The notes below the pieces were generated by a model, which was not told where the DNA came from, did no database searches, and saw only the letters and a program-made list of their open reading frames with translations. Shown here in pieces: positions 9,751 through 22,380 of a DNA stretch of 64,000 nucleotides. Location of the stretch: positions 682,001 to 746,000 of the forward strand of contig JABRWF010000008.1 in assembly GCA_018343915.1 (NCBI GenBank). The letters run 5' to 3'. Origin of the DNA: Agroathelia rolfsii (lineage: Eukaryota > Basidiomycota > Agaricomycetes > Amylocorticiales > Amylocorticiaceae). The stretch's first letter is position 1; every line of letters begins with the position of its first letter. Both the position numbers and the translations under genes were made by a program.

Positions 9751-12700
9751 ATGTCAATTCCACGCTTTCCTCCGCCTGTGACTTCGTCCCACAAAACTTC
9801 AATCTATGAGGATCAAATTCGGCGTGCAAAGGGGGAACTATCCTGGTAAATACGTCACTTCGCACCATGTGCTCTCTTATCTCAAGACTCAGACCCAATA
9901 CACCAGCGTCGAATGTCGGAGGTAATAGCTTTCTTACTATCCTATCCTATCCTATCCTATCCTATCAAGTCCTCACGTAAGCATGCATATACAGGCTCAA
10001 ATTGAAATGTGATCGACAAATACCTTGCTCTTCTTGTGTACGTCGCTCCTGTCCGGACATATGCCCAAATGGTGATTTTTCAATATTTGGAACACAATGC
10101 GTAATATTGACATCGCACCCATGCACAGGCCACATTACCAAGTACCTAATAAATCACTCCACAGCCATTCCCGAACTAACGCACAAGTATACCAGATCGA
10201 ACAACAACAACCGTACAACATCTATAACAGCTAGATTGAAGCAAAAGGTCAACGAGTTAACTCGGCGTGTACATGTGCTCGAGGATGCACTGGCTGTCCT
10301 ACAGGCTAGCAACTCTAAAGAACCGCACCCGTTACTGGTAAATCAGCACAACGATACAAGGGTATATCGCCAAACAACGTCCGAAGAAGACAAGATCATC
10401 GGTGCTCTCGGCTCGCTTACTATCACAGAAGATGGCCAGACCTTCTTTGGTCCTACTGGGGGCGCTGAAGTACTATTTCTGGTGATGGCTTTCTTGGAAA
10501 CTTTTGGCGCATACTTACTATAAGCAATCTCCAGCGCGTTTCGGATTCATCTCCTCTTCCTGTCACTCCCGATCATGATTCGTCTTCAGAGGTCATGACA
10601 AAAATCATTCAAATATCCAATCTATTCCCTTTTCTGCCAGGTGGTGCATGGCATCAAGAAGGGACGATCTATGCAATTCTTGATCTCCTTCCAGACCAGA
10701 ATAGAGCCTGGTCGCTATGCGAGACATATATTCAGCATGTTCGTCCCCTTTGAAAATGTAGGGGATCCTTGATTGAACTTGCATATAGGCTACATTGGGA
10801 CACCGCCTCGTGGAAAGAAGTGAAATCGTAAATGAGCTCATGGCTCCATTATATAAACATATGAAAGAGAGGGATTCCACTAGCGCCCACTCAGATCCAT
10901 TGCCTCTGACCTACCATCAAATCTCTGTACTTTTCAGCGTAAATCCCGACTGATACCACTTCTTATACTTTGATCCTAACTATAATCTCTATCAAGGTTT
11001 TTGCTTTAGGGGCTCTAATGGATCTGACATTGCCAGAGTGTAACTCAGAAGCGGAAGGCTACTATCGGTCAGAACTACGTTAATCAGATCCTCTTGCTCA
11101 GGAAACTTAAGGTCGCTTTACTAGATTAGCACACGCCTCCTTACTTATGCGCGATATTTATGGGAATAATGATGTAAGTTTTGATAAAAATCTACGCATT
11201 GGGCAATTCTTACTCTCTGGATAAAGCTTTGGACTGTCGTGGCGCTAGGTCTTGTGGCAACATACCACTCTGTTGCAGCCCATCAAAACCGGCATAACAT
11301 AGACTTCGCTTGGCGGGTGCTTTCGATGGCTTGTTCGATTGCTCACAGTATAGGTCTTCGTGAGTTATTGTTTGCCTTGCGTACCTTGTTTCTTCTTACT
11401 CACCTGCCCCTCAGACCGCGACCCAGCGCATTGGGGGCTTGGTATGCTCTAGTAGTAATGCATACTTGTTCAAGAAAGCCTTAAAAATTTCCCTAGATCC
11501 AAAAGTGGTTTGGAAGCGGAGAACGCTATTCTGGGAGCTCTTGACCTTTGATCAATACTTTTCCTTGGATACAGGCCGTCCGTGAGTGAATCATGGTTTT
11601 ATATTATGACTTACACGCTCATCATCATTAGGCCAAACTTTTCCCGGCCGTACTTTGATTGCCAATATCCCACTAAGGACGAATCACTTCCAGAAGACGA
11701 CAAGTGTAACACTTCTGACAGTAAGAGATCACCTTCATTTCAACCAGTGCATCAAACGAAGTTGGCTTGTTAGTATGGAGTTGGAAATATCGCTTTATGG
11801 GAGAGGTTCATGTATCAATTTGCGAACTTACTCTACAAGTTGAGCCACCCACGTATAATGCTGTGCTGGAGGTGTGTACATATTACAGGTATATTGGCTA
11901 CACTTACTTAGGTCATCGTCACCAGGTGGACCAGAAGCTACGAGACCACCCTTTACCCAGATATTTAGATCCCGAAATTGTGATACAAGAAACGTTTTCT
12001 GTTGCCTCTCTAAAACACGTGCGCAAAATTCACCCTCGTCACATCTGGCACTGATTTGTTATTATTTACCAGATATTGATGATGCAGACCCGTGCTACCG
12101 GTATGTTTAGGTTAACCGTGTTTAGGAGAGTAATGTTTGTGAACTCATTTCTTTTTCTTATCTTAAAAGCGACTATATACTTGCATCGTAACTTCTTTGT
12201 TCGAGCAATGATGGACTATCCCCAAGATCCCATGCGAAGCAAGTATGCCGCATCGTATGTTGCCGCCTCGCGCTCGGCATCCGACATCATAAAAGTTACC
12301 GTCTGTATGTTAATACGTTTTGTTTTGTCCATCATATTACTTGTCCTTACAGCAAGTAGTTTCTTATAAGGTACATCCTGCATTGTGCCGCCGATGGTGG
12401 ACCTTCTTTATCCATCTTTTCTCTGCTGCTGTACGTTGGAATTTTTCAATAGCTTTTTAAAGGACCTTTCATGATGATTTGCAGATGATAACTGGATCCA
12501 TTGTCATCCGTACTCCGACGTCGTCGTCGGCCAAAGCCGCCTTTGAAGACTTGCGCACCGCAGTAGATCTTTTTTCGAAGATTATCAATAAAGCACAAAG
12601 CGGAAGATATGGCAAAGTACCTCTCTCACGTATAATCCCAGCCATCCGACCTCAAGTTCTTATTTTTACCACCAGGTCATCCTAGAACGACTGCTTAAAA

Positions 12701-13413
12701 AAGCCACCAAGGTCTACAATGATGCCCTCAATGGCGTCTCTACTCCCAAAGGTGGACATCAGGATGCTTCGGACGATGCTGAACTTGCCATCTTCGGCGG
12801 ACATGCCCTCGTCCAAGAAGTGGGCGGTAAGAGAAGCAAACGATTGTCCGCGACACACTTATTATCCTCTCCTGAGAATGGTGGCCTTGATAGCCACTCC
12901 CCTTCTAGTCTTCTAGAAACATCCTCGCCGTCTCCATTAATGATGTCTTCAGTGCCCGGCCTGCCTAGTAACGATGCGGCCTCGCAGTATCAGGAAATCA
13001 CTCATACTGCTACTGCCGGAACCCTTATAGAACAGGCCCAAGCGACTAGAGCTCTGAACACGATGTCTGCATTCACGGATTACCTCGACACCACAATCCC
13101 ATCAATGCCGTCACCCACTCATGGCGCGCCGTCTTTCCCTGAACAACAGCAAGCCACAGACCAAACCTCCACCTGGGACAGCATAGCTGCCGTGGCAGCA
13201 GCAACTTCACAGCCCTGGGTAAATTCTTCTTCTTCCCTGCCAACGCCAGCAGATGCTGCATTTTTCTCCGATGCGCAAGATTTGAATATCGGAGCAGGTC
13301 TAGGCCAGAGTAGCGACTTGAACATGATTGACGATCGGTGGATTATGTTCATGCGAGACTCCGGCATCTTTGACCCTGGTGCTTCGTTTGATTTTGATTC
13401 GCGGAGCATTTAG
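9751..13413 (+). CDS. Zn2Cys6 transcription factor with fungal-specific middle domain (copy A)
   Basis: Nuclear DNA-binding regulator. Exon 1 (9751-9845) starts MSIPRF and ends RRAKGELS plus the first two bases of a Cys codon. A 15-nt exon 2 (9907-9921) supplies CVECR and two bases of the next Arg codon. Exon 3 (from 9995) completes it with LKLKCDRQIPCSSC and ends in DICPNG. Together they give a full Zn2Cys6 cluster. Next comes a coiled coil (RLKQKVNELTRRVHVLEDAL, about 10230-10290), then the fungal transcription-factor middle domain: LLPDQNRAWSLCETY at about 10680-10735, VFALGALMDLTLPEC, and ATYHSVAAH with AWRVLSMACSIAHSIGL at about 11260-11360. The end is DDRWIMFMRDSGIFD, stop 13411-13413. 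There are about a dozen introns, most near 50-70 nt. The gene is a paralogue of the one at 31660-35483, with the zinc cluster split at the same places. The middle exons look intact, but two junctions (near 11070-11130) are uncertain. Target genes are unknown. Confidence 0.75.
9937..9966 (+). repeat. Pentanucleotide repeat (CTATC)6 inside intron 2 of the regulator
   Basis: Six perfect CTATC units lie in the 73-nt intron between the micro-exon and exon 3 of the Zn2Cys6 gene. A length change here would alter the size of a very short intron. Confidence 0.9.
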
Positions 13414-13812
13414 GGGTCTGTTGCCGTTGCCTACCGTCATACCGTCGATTGAGTGGCATGTTAACATCACCGTCTAAATAGACCGAGTCATTGGTTGTAC
13501 CATTATGATTGCATATAGATTATGGATGAGTGTAGTGCTGATAGTATACTGTGCCTATGTCTCTGATACGCCACCATCACCTCTCATTTGATAATGTTTG
13601 TCCTTTTTCTTCCTTACATTGTTTCCTATATTCTTGTACTATTACATGCAGTTTCTAATGGCAGCTCCGACTGCTTGATCTATGTTATACTAGACGCAAA
13701 GAAATAACCCCCTCTCCTTCGAGTTAGGCGGGCTCCGATGTTTGCTGACGCTCAGTCGAACTGGCAAGCGACTTTTCATTAGGATGGCTGAGATTTTGCC
13801 ACTGGCTTGATA
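13414..13812. other. 3' flank, non-coding
   Basis: This is the 3' untranslated and intergenic region between the Zn2Cys6 gene and a doubtful minus-strand membrane ORF. I see no gene. Confidence 0.4.
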
Positions 13813-14400
13813 CTAGCTTTCGGCGCTGCAGCCGGGGATCTTATTCACACCGATGACTAACCGTCCCCTTTTTGGGAGAAGCCTGCTATTCTTCCGATGA
13901 TAGAAAGAGCGATCTGGAGAGACACTAGCGATTTGTAGTTCCCTACACCAAAATGCATGGCTAGACTTGTAATGTATTCTATGAATCAATGGAAAGTCTT
14001 CTGCATGCAAGGATAATAAAATGACAGCCCGAAGAAAAGTGAAATCGCAGAGGAAACCGAATGTGTTGCCAATGAATGCCATAAGGATAGTCAACTTGTA
14101 TGTCGGACCATACTTCAATATTGCGTAGCAGATGGAACCGAATTGACAGCCAATGCTCACGGTGATAATGGCTCCTTGGTAAAGCCCACAGTCACCAATA
14201 GAATAAAATAAAAATGCAGTAGCACCACAGAAGCAGAAAGTGAAGAACAAGAGACTTCAAAATCGAGTCGCTAGTGACTTCCGTTATCGATATTTAGTTT
14301 CTAATTTGCAGAGACGCTAGGATTGAACTGGGCAATGCCAACGGTGCCAGTGAGTTTGGATATCCAGGTTGGAAATGCTGGTTCTTCAACATTGGATCCT
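13813..14400 (-). CDS. Hypothetical hydrophobic protein, possibly a fragment
   Basis: I do not recognise it. The main exon (13813-about 14240) is hydrophobic in its first half (FYSIGDCGLYQGAIITVSIG, then a segment around ILMAFIGNTFGFLCDFTFL), suggesting two or three membrane segments, and becomes polar at the end. A plausible upstream exon at about 14320-14400 encodes PAFPTWISKLTGTVGIAQFN. It has no clear start. It may be the remnant of a multi-pass transporter or an unrelated membrane protein. It sits between a regulator and Lon and shares no evident function with either. Confidence 0.3.
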
Positions 14401-14419
14401 GTGGTGTGTATTAGAAACT

Positions 14420-14710
14420 ACTCCCAAGGAATAGGGGGGGGGGGCGGGGGGTTAGCTGCTCATGGATCGACATTGTGTATCGCCGAAGTGAAAATTAGTG
14501 AGATTCGTCGATACAAACACACCTCCAAAATCCTTCTCTAGAGCTTTGCTTCTGATGGCCAAGCAAAATAAAAAAAGTGGTGAGCGATGTGATATGCAAT
14601 TACTATAGTACACAGAGTTGAACGTAAAAATGATCTGTCTGTCTACTTGGAGGCATAAATGAAGGGAATATAGGGGTTGGGGGGATGGATGCAACAACGT
14701 TCATCATTCT

Positions 14711-14751
<41 letters not shown>

Positions 14752-14862
14752 AACATCACATATAATTCTCTAATAAGTCCCCAAAAATCAAGTCAGAAAC
14801 ATATTATGTAGTTAGATAAATCGATGCTGAACAAGACAAGAACAGAAGAAGAAAAAGTTCCC
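14420..14862. other. 3' flank of lon with a dinucleotide repeat
   Basis: Non-coding. It contains a short G-run near 14432-14446 and an (AG)n tract at about 14713-14749. Confidence 0.5.
14713..14749. repeat. (AG)n microsatellite
   Basis: An uninterrupted run of about 18 AG dinucleotides about 110 bp downstream of the lon stop codon. Confidence 0.9.
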
Positions 14863-17800
14863 CTAAAGCGGTAAGGTATCCTTCCACCGCTCTGCGATCG
14901 GCTCATGGCGGAAGACCTCGTGAAGCACCTCGCGCACGTCCTCGACGTAGACGAACTTGATGCCCATCTTAACGCTCTCTGGTACATTCTCCTCAATGTC
15001 CGCGCGGTTCGCGGCGGGCGCCAGGATGGTCTTCATACCCGCTCGGTGGGCCGCGAGGATCTTCTCCTTCAAGCCACCCACGGGCAGGACCTGACCAACG
15101 AGCGAGATTTCACCGGTCATAGCTACACAGGACATTGCATTATCAGTAAAATATTGGGATCACTTATATCGCCGTCAAAACGAACCTATATCAGGATTCA
15201 CGCGGGTCTTTGTGAACAGAGAAACAAAGGCGGTGAGAATAGCCGTGCCGGCGCTGGGACCTTCCTTGCCGATGCTACCCTCCGGCATATGAACGTGGAT
15301 ATCACGACCATCAAGGAACTGCTCATCAACAGCGGACGTAATGCCGAGTTCGTACGAGTGGGCTTTGACCCAGCTGAGGGCGATCTGGGCGCTCTCGCGG
15401 ATGACTTCGCCGAGCTTGCCGGTGAGTTGCAGGCCGCCTTTACCGGGCATGCTCTGAAGGGATAGTTGAGCTTACAAACAATCAAAGATAGAAAACTTGA
15501 TGGATAATACTTACGGTAGCCTCGATGGGCATGACGGCGCCCGAACCATTGCCGAGGTATCCAAGACCGGTGCTAACACCCGGCGGAGGTGGGCGAGCAT
15601 ACATACGATCCTTCTGATAAACAGGAGGACCGACGTAATCCTTGAGGTTCTCAGGCGTGATGCGAACGTGGACGGACGGGGGCACGGGTAACGGTTGCCT
15701 TTCCTGTATAGTAACCTCTTTCCTCCCACCATCCTCCGACGAGGTAGTGCTCAGGGGCGTGCTCGTTTCGGGTGCGGCAGGCTCATTCTTAGGGGGATCT
15801 TGCGACTCAACGGTGGTAGTAGCAGAAGATGCATCCGAAGACGAAGATGCAGCCGCGGTAGATACCTCGTTTGGTTCGGGGAACTCGGACTCGCCAATGT
15901 CCTGAATAACCTTTAGGGCCGCCTTGCGATAGATCTAAGCAATAGATTAGCAAGAGGTCGATCGTGATCTGTTGTGAAAAATCACGTTCACGTACTTTGT
16001 CAATGTGCTTCTTTAGGTTACGAACACCGCTCTCGCGGCAGTAATACTTGATCAGCACGTCAACAGCCGAGAGCTCAAGAAGCACATCTGCATCTTTAAG
16101 GCCGGAAGCTTCTTTAGCTTGAGGGCCAAGGTATCTGTCCGCAATGACGGCCTTCTCCTCAGAGACGTAACCGCTAACTTCGAGAACCTCCATACGATCG
16201 AGTAAAGGCGCCGGGATCGTTTCCAGGTTGTTGGCTAGATAAGTATATTAATATGTACATTTCGATGGCGGATGCAAAAATTGTCACCATACCTGTGCAG
16301 ACGAAAAGAACGCGGGACAGATCAACGGGGACATCCATGCTAAAGGAGTCAAATTTAGTAGAGCGCTGATGAGCAAACGAGACGGCGAGATGACATACTA
16401 ATGGTCCAGGAACGCGCCATTCTGTTCAGGATCGAGCATCTCGAGCAAGGCACTGTTAGGGTCGCCATTATGTCCGCGGCCGATCTTGTCAACCTCATCA
16501 ATGAGGACGAGGGGGTTCTCCGTTCCAACACGCTTCAAAGCTTGGATGATCTTGCCAGGGAGCGCTCTGAGCAAAAACGCATGAGCAAGTCGGCCAACAG
16601 TGAGATACAAGGACACAGCTCACCCAACGTATGTTCTTCTGTGGCCTTTGATCTCCGCAACGTCAGTCAAACCACCGACCGAGAAACGGAAGAACTGCCT
16701 GTTCAGAGCGCGAGCAATGCTCTTGCCGATACTTGTCTTGCCAACACCGGGCGGGCCAACCAAGCAAATGATCTTGCCCTGTACTGTGCCACGAAGCTTG
16801 CCAACCGCGAGGAATTCCAGAATACGATCCTTGACATCCTTGAGGCCATAATGGTCTTCATCCAAGACAGTCTGGGCACGAGTGATAGAGAAGTTCTCGG
16901 GCGTGTGTTGACCCCAAGGAATCTATATACGCGTAAGCATGTGAAAAACGGGTGAATAAGAACGAAACATACCTGAGTGAGCCAGTCCAAGTAGTTGCGC
17001 GTGACATTGGCCTCGGACGCTGCAGGTTCTAAGCTGGCAAGCTTGTTGAGCTCTTCATCAAAGACCTTCTTGACGCCCTCAGGCATCTTGAGTGCAGCTG
17101 CACGCTCCTTGAATTTCTCGATCAACTTATCCTTTCCGTCGCTCTCCATGCCAAGTTCCTTCTTAATGCCCTTGAGTTGTTCCATGAGATAGTACTCGCG
17201 CTGCCTCTTTGCAATCTTGGTGTCCACATCACGCGAGAGCTTGCTTTGGAGCTGAGCATTGATGAGCTCCTTCTTCAGCACCAACAAAGCCCGACGGAGC
17301 CTCTCGTCAATCTGCTGCGCTTCGAGGACATCTTGGAGCTCTTGAACGTCACCTGTGCTGACTGCAGCAGCAAAGTCCGCGAGCTTGTCCGGTTCGTCAA
17401 AGACATTGTTAGCGACTTGGTTGATTGAGAAGTTTGTGATTTGGTCGCGGAAGAGGGGATTGAGCTGGGCGATATCCTTGAACACAGACACAATCTCGCT
17501 CATGAAGGCGCGGATGTGTGGGTCCTCTTTGTCGTAGGGGAACGGCGGCAAGTTATCGACAGATACCAGGGAGATAGCGTGTTTGTGCAGGAAAGAGGTC
17601 TGAAGGGGAATGACCGAAGAAGGTGTTTCAGCAGCCGGAGTAGCACCTTCGACAGAGGTGCCCTCAGATTCTGCTACTACCTCGGACGAGGAGGCCTCCT
17701 CTTCTGGTGGAATTTCCTCTATAGTTGCTGAGCCGTTCTTGATGAGTTCCGTTATCTTAATCCGTCGATGGGGGTACAAGACCGCAGTCAAGCCCTCTTC

Positions 17801-18436
17801 CTTGTCATCTGCGCCTGTCGCGGCGAAGACGCTCGTGATCTGGGCAAACACGCCAACCGAATGTACCGAGTCAATATCCGTAATAACATCGCTATCCGTA
17901 TTTTCGTCCTTGAGCAAGAAAGCACCAAGATATGGCTGGCCTCTCTTCATCATTTCCTTGATAGCAGCGACAACAGACGGGTTACGAATAACGACAGCCT
18001 TGTAGAAACCGGGGAACAGAGGTCGACGAGCGATAGGCAAAGCTAACACCTGGGGATACACCTCAGGCACAGAGCGCTTTGCAATGGAAGATTGGGACGA
18101 TCGGGGTGAGGATGATGACGGTGGGGAGTCCGAGGGTGGTGGGGGGGAGTTAGCGTCACTGTTGTCTCCACCGTCCGAAGACGAGGGAGGGGCCGATGAG
18201 CCAGAGCCACCAGCCGGTGCTTCACCGCCATCGCCTTGCTGTGAACCCTCGTTCAACTTGACGTTGTGTGCATTGTTTGTCCAACGAGGAGAATAAAGCG
18301 ACAAGGATGGATTTGCTTGCAGGATTCGGGAGGCGGAGTACGTGCGTCGTGTGCCAGCGTCCCAAGCAAAGAAGAGTGTACGTCGACACCTAGAAGAATT
18401 CGCGGCAACGAGCCGCAGGCTCGAAAGAACGTTCAT
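14863..18436 (-). CDS. PIM1: Mitochondrial Lon protease (Pim1-type)
   Basis: ATP-dependent serine protease of the mitochondrial matrix that degrades damaged proteins. The first exon starts at 18436 with an Arg/Ser-rich, acid-free leader typical of a matrix targeting signal ([16 protein letters not shown]). A Ser/Pro-rich linker follows, then the LON substrate-binding domain ([20 protein letters not shown]). The AAA+ module has Walker [14 protein letters not shown] at about 16740-16780 and Walker [13 protein letters not shown] at about 16490-16530. A low-complexity acidic/Ser-rich insert lies at about 15715-15900, as usual in fungal Pim1. The C-terminal protease domain keeps the catalytic Ser in KEGPSAG (about 15250-15270) and Lys in [14 protein letters not shown] (about 15030-15070). 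It ends RWKDTLPL. Several short introns are present. Order and length fit a full, functional gene. Confidence 0.95.
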
Positions 18437-19749
18437 GGAGGCGTCTAAGCCCTCTCAGCAAAGAGAGAGAAACAGACGAGGAATGAATGGATGACTGAGC
18501 AGAGGTGAGTGTGTTACCCAGGGTCTTACTCACTCCCAGCCCGGGATACGCGGATTCACAAAAGACGCGTCATGTCACGTGGTCTTCGGCCGACTTTTCT
18601 CGTCTTTTCTATCAAGCGACCGCCTTTACCCAACTCAGTTCATGCTATAGATTGTTCTTAGTAGACTGCTATGCCTTTTGGACTGGTAATAATCAACGGA
18701 ATCCCAGCTGCATAATCGGCGTCCCATTCATGCCACAATTATCCATGCCATCATACACATCACGGTCATATCTCCGCTCAGTGTCATCACTCTCGCCTTC
18801 TATCGCGTCGTCGGCCCTGATTTTTCTTGTCTTTTTGAGTTATAAAATCCTGCTAAACCTGGAATTTATTACCTCAATATAAGTGCATTGAAATTATCCA
18901 AGCGCTACTATTCCATCATGATAATGCTGCTAGTGGCGTTGCGAGTACACCTCTGCGACCCTTGTAATAGAAAAACTAGGCTATCAACTTCATCAGTCTA
19001 TGATGCAACGTAATAAACGGAAAAATTACTATATGCCATCTCTAAATCTGTCTGGACATCTCATCTGGTAGTTAGGAATCCGCCCAAATACCGAATTCGT
19101 GTGAACATCTTTCGTTCCCCATCTTGTTTTCTCCAACGCATGGAGCTGTCACAGAATCATAGATATTCCTGATATTCGCTAGGCTCAGTTACACGTGTGT
19201 CTTTGCTTTCTGATAACTGCGCGTTTCGCATTTTTCAAACGTTTGCAGTTAGTTGATTGACTAATCGCAAATCCGCAACTCAGATTATATTTTTTTCTTG
19301 TCTGCATGACACCAACCTTACCACAAACATAGAAGGTATAACACATAGTTTTTCATACTCATGTTACTTCCAGCGGTCCTCCTTGATAGAAGTTAGCTGC
19401 CTTATCACTCCTGGCGGTCCGATGCCAATTTGGCCACCGGTACCGAGCCTCCTCATCGAGAAGCATTGCACTTGTAATTGTCCATCAAAGGACTCCACCC
19501 AACGAATGTAGCCGCTGTCAACTCCAACACCCGAATCTATCTCTGTGCGTGCTTCTGGTGAGCAAGGGAACACATGTATTCACCGCTCACCTGCCCCTGC
19601 ATGCACATGGTTCATGGTAGCAGAGATCCGCACCCCAGTTTTATCCTTGAGCTTTGCCACACATATAAATACGCATGAAAAGATGGCTGGACGCTCAGTA
19701 GCAGACCCTTGCTACCTTTCCACCCTTTTTTCTCCACTAGTGGTTAGAT
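18437..19749. other. Divergent intergenic region between lon and the GH25 gene
   Basis: This 1.3-kb region holds the promoters of two divergently transcribed genes. The ORFs inside (for example 18505-18882) carry no recognisable domain. No gene is supported. Confidence 0.5.
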
Positions 19750-20800
19750 ATGCGTTGGCTTAACCTTCTCTCGTTCGCTTCCCTCGCGGTCCTGGTCAAA
19801 TCTTCTCCCACCGCAAAGCGTTCCACACCGTACGGTATCGATGTCTCGGCTTATCAGCCCAGCATAGACTGGACGACCGTGGCCGACAATGGCATCGCGT
19901 TCGCCTTCATCAAGGCTACGGAGAGTACAGGTATCTTAGTTCTCCACTTTTCTAGTAATACAATACCTTCGGCTGATTGCACACAACATAGACTACATCA
20001 ACCCCGATTTCTCGAGCCAGTATGATGGTGCAACTAACGCAGGTCTCATCCGTGGCGGATATCATTTTGCTCATCCCGACCAGTCCTCTGGGTCGGCTCA
20101 GGCCACCTACTTCCTCGAGCATGGCGGTACACAAACCTTTCACATGTCGTGTTTCATACAAAACTATGACTGAACTGCTTACAGGTGGATGGTCTGGCGA
20201 TGGCATAACCCTCCCTGGTGCTCTTGACATTGAGTGTAAGTTGAACTCCGTACACCACTAGACCTATACTTATACACGCTTCATCCTTAGCCAATCCTGA
20301 TGGCAGTGAATGCTACGACCTTTCAACAACTGAAATGAGTGACTGGCTCGCCGACTTCTCTAATACCTACTATGACTCTACAGGCCGGTGCGGAATTCCT
20401 ATTTTTCTCTCAATCTTGTTCACTCCTAAAACCTATTCCTGTCTTTATACAGCTATCCTAGTACGCTAATCCAAGGGTCTGACTTCCGTATTCTAATGCT
20501 CATTTTTTCTTGAATAGTCATCTACACAACCGCGTCCTGGTGGGACACATGCACGGGCAGCAATAGCGGCTTTGGCGACAACAGTCCGCTCTGGCTTGCA
20601 GACTGGGCTAGCACTATAGGTGCACTGCCTGCCGGATGGGAGTATGTATCCCCCCCCCCTTCTCCATTTCTAAATAACTCGCGTGCTCAATGCATCCGTT
20701 AATTTGCAGTTATGCGACTTTCTGGCAGTATGCCGACTCTGGTGAAAACCCAGGCGATGCAGATCTGTTCAATGGGGATTCCACCGGTCTTTCGGAGTAA
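19750..20800 (+). CDS. Secreted GH25 lysozyme (Ch-type muramidase)
   Basis: Predicted to hydrolyse bacterial peptidoglycan outside the cell. It starts with a signal peptide (MRWLNLLSFASLAVLVKSSP) and a KR site that may be a propeptide cut. The GH25 core follows: YGIDVSAYQPSIDW with the catalytic-region Asp, FAFIKATEST, then after an intron DYINPDF, GGYHFAHPDQSSG, and the LDIE motif (GALDIE) before an intron at about 20235. Later exons give VIYTTASWWDTC, PLWLADWAS and YATFWQYADSG, the usual order of the TIM barrel. About six short introns are present. The stop is taken at 20798-20800 (LSE-stop); splicing at the overlapping GTAAGT could instead add a short tail ending near 20892. Confidence 0.9.
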
Positions 20801-21074
20801 GTAACATACTTTCCCCCTCTATAGATGGTGGTCTGAATTCCATTGGTCTTTCAGAATCGCCTACGGTCATACTATCTAACTTACTGACGTAAGGTAGAAT
20901 GAGGGTGTACTCTGTCATATGGGCATTGCAATGTAAATTTAAAATTGTGATGTTAGGCTCTAAAAGCAATGATAATGTACAGAATGAAAATGTACGAGCC
21001 ATTCCAAAAGTTCAACAACTTGACAAGGTTTCAAAAATCGGAATGATAAGCCCATGAACTCTGCATATCCTACG

Positions 21075-22131
21075 TCACCGCTTTCGCTTGAGATTAGAAG
21101 AACACAATGGTCCCCGTTCGAGTGTAGCATGTTCATTGCTGTCGTACTCGATGCCAAGGTCTTCCGCTAGCTCCTTGGCCTGGGAAGGAGCAAGTGTATC
21201 TGTCGCGACATCCCAGATACTATTGAACAATATCATGAAATGGATAATATATATACCGAGTTATATGTGCGATGAACCTACGATTTAAAGATCTTGCGAC
21301 GATACATCCATTCCTTGTGCCAACGTTTCCATTCGCTTTCGGTTTTGGCTTGGTCCTCGGCGGAGATCAACGTTGTTCCGGCGCGCAAGGGTTCCAGTCT
21401 TCTCATGCACGCTTCAATCTAGTAGATAGGAGGGAATAAAACCTAAATGCAATTTTATGCCAGAAACGACGTTACTGCTTTCTCAGCTTCACTGATGCGC
21501 GCTTGAAGATCAATCTCAGTAGGCGTTCCCTTGGTTTGAGCCAGTTCTATGAAAAAAGACATGAGTATATGCGCGCCTGAATGACAGAAAAGCGGGGATC
21601 CTTGCCAGTATTAGCCGTTTTGAGGTCTGCCTGGAGCGATTTGCTTTCTTCGTCGACGGCTTTATATTCTGCTTCGAGCGCGGCGAGGTCTTCAGATGCG
21701 ACGGAAGGTATGTTTGCCTGATTCGCTACAAAGAACGTGTTTTTCCCTAGGATGACCGTGAGACTTAGCATTTTCACTGGATGATCTTGAGTAGATGATA
21801 TACCATATGTTTTCATTGTTAGTTTTCCTTCTTCTGCTAACGCCGTCATGATCTTCTGTGTCGCAGTTTTTGGAACAGCGCCTTTGAGATTGGCGCTCAC
21901 GTCCGTAGCGCCAAAAGGACGATTCATCTATGGGAAAGGCGTAATGATAACGGTGATATCTATGCCACGTTTCTGGAGCACGAACCCTTTGCACATATTC
22001 CAGTACGCAATCTTCCGCTGAGCAACGCCAGCATGAATATTGGATTTGAGATGTTAGCGGACTAGTATTGACAATGCAGACCTTCTTTTCCCTTTAATAC
22101 TTTAACGTCTGATTTCGGTTTTGATGCCATT
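21075..22131 (-). CDS. HOP2: Homologous-pairing protein 2 (Hop2/TBPIP)
   Basis: Meiotic recombination factor that works with Mnd1 to help Dmc1/Rad51 pair homologous chromosomes in the nucleus. The start is MASKPKSDVKVLKGKE. The winged-helix domain is split by introns: AEDCVLEYV, MNRPFGATDVSANLKGAVPK, TATQKIMTALAEEGKLTMKT, then KNTFFVANQ. A coiled coil follows (DLAALEAEYKAVDEESKSLQ). The late exons give WKRWHKEWMYRRKIFKS and, after an intron at about 21230-21285, IWDVATDTLAPSQAKELAED with LGIEYDSN, matching the conserved C-terminus. The stop is at 21075-21077. About six introns, normal for this family. Intact as far as I can see, implying a sexual cycle is or was under selection. Confidence 0.88.
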
Positions 22132-22380
22132 TTACTTTGAGCCGCCTTTTTGTGTACGTGAAGATATAGAAATACTACGGAGATAATGGCGATCTCGACT
22201 AGAACAGTTTAACACGGTTAATAATAAAGAGCGCATCAGTGGAGGGCTGCTTGAGATCACGTGACCGTGAAGGGATTGCCGGAGCTCCGCCCGGGCTGGG
22301 AATGTGCCAGTGCGGCGGGGCACTCTCTTGTACAAGACCTTCGTCATCTCATGATAGGGAAGGGTCACCCTTGCTCTTGA

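Noticed and set aside
9751..9921. Apparent loss of the first zinc Cys in copy A (a Ser codon if exon 2 is read through upstream)
   Set aside because: The acceptor CAG precedes the micro-exon; splicing from the TG at 9844-9845 restores the Cys.
16401..16955. 184-aa plus-strand ORF inside lon
   Set aside because: Antisense to the AAA+ domain, which has intact Walker motifs on the minus strand.
18505..18882. 125-aa plus-strand ORF upstream of the GH25 gene
   Set aside because: No family motif, no plausible exon partners; lies in a divergent promoter region.
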